DNA from: SAR202 cluster bacterium
GTDB lineage: Bacteria > Chloroflexota > Dehalococcoidia > SAR202 > CAJWER01
Direction: 5' to 3'
Assembly: GCA_030740335.1 (NCBI GenBank)
Contig: JASLXL010000053.1
Span: forward strand, 1-8,022
DNA: 8,022 bases
Part shown: piece by piece, positions 6,884 through 8,022 of the stretch
Numbering within the stretch: position 1 is the first letter of the stretch
Layout: each line of letters begins with the position of its first letter
Program-made: the position numbers and the translations under genes
The notes under the pieces: model-generated
Told to the model about the DNA's origin: nothing
Seen by the model: the letters and a program-made list of their open reading frames with translations, nothing else
Database searches by the model: none

Positions 6884-7717
6884 ATGGCACACCGCCGTCA
6901 TGCCCGGAACCGATCCCTGATGGCACTGGTTGGGCTGGCGATGGCGGCGAGCATCTTCCTCGGCGGATGTTCAGCCGTCAGAGCAGGGACTCCGGCTCCC
7001 AATTTCGAGTTGACAGACCAACGCGGACAGGTCGTGAGCCTCGATCGCCTTCGCGGCAAGCCGATTCTTATCACCTTCCTATTTACTCATTGCCCGGACA
7101 CGTGTCCACTCTACTTGTCCAGGGTCCAACAGGCATTGGCTGCTCTGGAGGTCGCCGATGCGGAGATCTCCGTGGTTGCCGTGACGGTCGACCCCGAGCG
7201 CGATACCGTGGAGCGCCTCCAACGCTATGCAGGTTCCTGGCCATCGAGTTGGTATTTCCTTACAGGCCGACCAACAGCGGTTGCGCGGGTGTTGAGCGAC
7301 TATGAGGTCTCCGCATGGAGCGAGGTATTCGGTGGACTCGACCACTCCCCCAGTGGCTACGATGTTATCCACACCGCCAAGATGATGGTGCTCGATGAGA
7401 ACGGCAACATCGCGACTGCGCTGTACGGGAATTGGAGCGCAGAACAGCTCGAAGATGTCGTTGGAAAGGTACTCGCAGGCGAAGTGGTCGCCCAGGGCAC
7501 GGCAGTACTCCATCCTTTCGCCCGTCTCCTGCAGAGTTGTGGGGAATTCGCATCCTCGCACCCGTGGACGTTCTCAGGCCTGATTATCTTGATAATGTTT
7601 CCTGGCTTGATCTTGCCTGTATTCCTTCTTCGAACATTCCTGGCGACTGGCGAGAAGCAGCAGCAGCCGAAAACCGATGTAGACCGTCAGCGAAAATGGG
7701 ACACCATTGAGGGCTAG
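6884..7717 (+). CDS. Sco1/SenC-type copper chaperone, lipoprotein with extra C-terminal helix
   Basis: A 277-residue exported thioredoxin-fold protein that delivers copper to, or reduces, the CuA site of subunit II. The N-terminus is basic (HRRHARNRS) and is followed by a hydrophobic segment and the lipobox LGGC, with C29 as the lipidated residue. The Sco copper site is complete: C70 and C74 in HCPDTCP and H163 in VIHTAKMMVLDENG. APNFELTDQRG and VTVDPERDT are further family marks. After the domain (to about 200) comes an unusual tail with a second hydrophobic helix at about 231-250 (FSGLIILIMFPGLILPVFLL) and a short charged end, so the protein could be held at both ends. It closes the operon, 11 bases after the preceding gene. 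Start: ATG 6884 chosen; TTG 6869 (overlapping the previous stop) and ATG 6920 are possible. Confidence 0.93.
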   Translation: MAHRRHARNRSLMALVGLAMAASIFLGGCSAVRAGTPAPNFELTDQRGQVVSLDRLRGKPILITFLFTHCPDTCPLYLSRVQQALAALEVADAEISVVAVTVDPERDTVERLQRYAGSWPSSWYFLTGRPTAVARVLSDYEVSAWSEVFGGLDHSPSGYDVIHTAKMMVLDENGNIATALYGNWSAEQLEDVVGKVLAGEVVAQGTAVLHPFARLLQSCGEFASSHPWTFSGLIILIMFPGLILPVFLLRTFLATGEKQQQPKTDVDRQRKWDTIEG

Positions 7718-7742
7718 AGAACCCGAGAACGGCGTTTGTGAG

Positions 7743-7863
7743 GCTCGGTCAACAGTTCACCTACAACGCAACGGGTGACCGGGTACAGCCCTTCCTCCAG
7801 AAATATTGAAGTCTCTGGGTGAAGGAGGGTCGAACGATACCTGGAACACCTTATTCCGGTGTT
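7743..7863 (+). other. Run of possible RNA hairpins after the operon
   Basis: Three inverted repeats follow the last operon gene. CGGTCA (7746-7751) pairs with TGACCG (7776-7781), extendable to nine pairs with two G-U; an alternative stem, TCACC/GGTGA (7757-7761 with 7774-7778), competes with it. Next, CCTTC and TCCAGA (7790-7801) pair with TCTGGG and GAAGG (7814-7825) with one mismatch and a 12-base loop. Last, AACACC (7845-7850) pairs with GGTGTT (7858-7863). None is followed by a U run, so these are not classic intrinsic terminators; they could be a structured 3' end or a small RNA. No gene is seen in 7718-8022, and the remainder to 8022 shows nothing convincing. Confidence 0.35.
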
Positions 7864-8022
7864 GATGGCTGCCTGAGAATGCTGGGTGCACAGAACACAA
7901 CTCGCCCCTTATCCATCGACTGGACCTAGGCTAGTCGCGACGCTGGGCAACAAGCGAGGTCGTATTTCCAACAACATCCGCTGATTTGATAGGCTTATAG
8001 TCGCTCCTCGAAATGGGAGGAC

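Noticed and set aside
7722..7749. CCGAG/CTCGG stem immediately after the last operon stop codon as a terminator
   Set aside because: Only five pairs, a 16-base loop and no U run.
7822..7928. AAGGAGG-like site followed by an open frame starting with ATA
   Set aside because: No normal start codon at the right spacing. The site is also one arm of a hairpin, and the short product shows no features.
7996..8020. TATAGT and GGGAGG near the right end, suggesting a promoter and ribosome site for a gene beyond the window
   Set aside because: No -35 element at a proper distance and no start codon inside the window; it could be chance.
7910..8022. Open - strand frame entering from the right edge and ending near 7910
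   Set aside because: Only 37 codons, no recognisable pattern, and a second frame is open over much of the same stretch.

Overview
The window is moderately GC-rich bacterial DNA. It is built around one six-gene operon on the + strand (2417-7717), faced by a divergent regulator gene on the - strand (514-2235). Nothing seen fixes the taxon. A SARP-type (BTAD) regulator fused to PAS and GAF domains, together with a ba3-like (B-family) heme-copper enzyme, would fit Chloroflexota or a neighbouring lineage such as Actinomycetota or high-GC Firmicutes. That is a low-confidence inference.

Layout. 1-213: a small - strand ORF for a 50-residue single-span membrane protein, with a possible promoter at 262-289. 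214-513: no other gene; it holds that promoter and a probable terminator (430-476) for the regulator. 514-2235: PAS-GAF-winged helix-BTAD regulator. 2236-2416: divergent control region with two TTAACGS heptamers 11 bp apart, which is SARP-operator geometry, and an AAACGTGC repeat 20 bp apart. 2417-7717: operon in the order small membrane subunit, CuA subunit II, subunit I, membrane-anchored Wzz-like protein, a second and divergent subunit-I homologue, Sco-type copper chaperone. The genes overlap at most slightly or lie within 13 bp of each other. 7718-8022: no gene; a cluster of possible hairpins.

How the genes work together. Subunit II carries a complete CuA motif, so a soluble or anchored one-electron donor such as cytochrome c probably feeds the complex. 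Subunit I keeps every heme and CuB histidine of the ba3 type, but the crosslinked active-site tyrosine (His+4 on helix VI) is glutamine. That change is expected in an enzyme reducing NO, or otherwise not performing normal O2 reduction. The second subunit-I homologue keeps the heme histidines and the helix VI histidine but lacks the helix VII His-His pair, so it should not hold a normal CuB. The Sco protein probably supplies copper for CuA. The cysteine-rich PAS domain and GAF domain of the divergent regulator may sense redox state or a diffusible gas and control the operon through the heptamer repeats.

The most interesting content is the pair of unequal heme-copper catalytic-type subunits in one operon, one with Tyr replaced by Gln and one without its CuB pair, separated by a Wzz-like protein. 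This may be an uncommon B-family-derived nitric oxide reductase or an undescribed relative.
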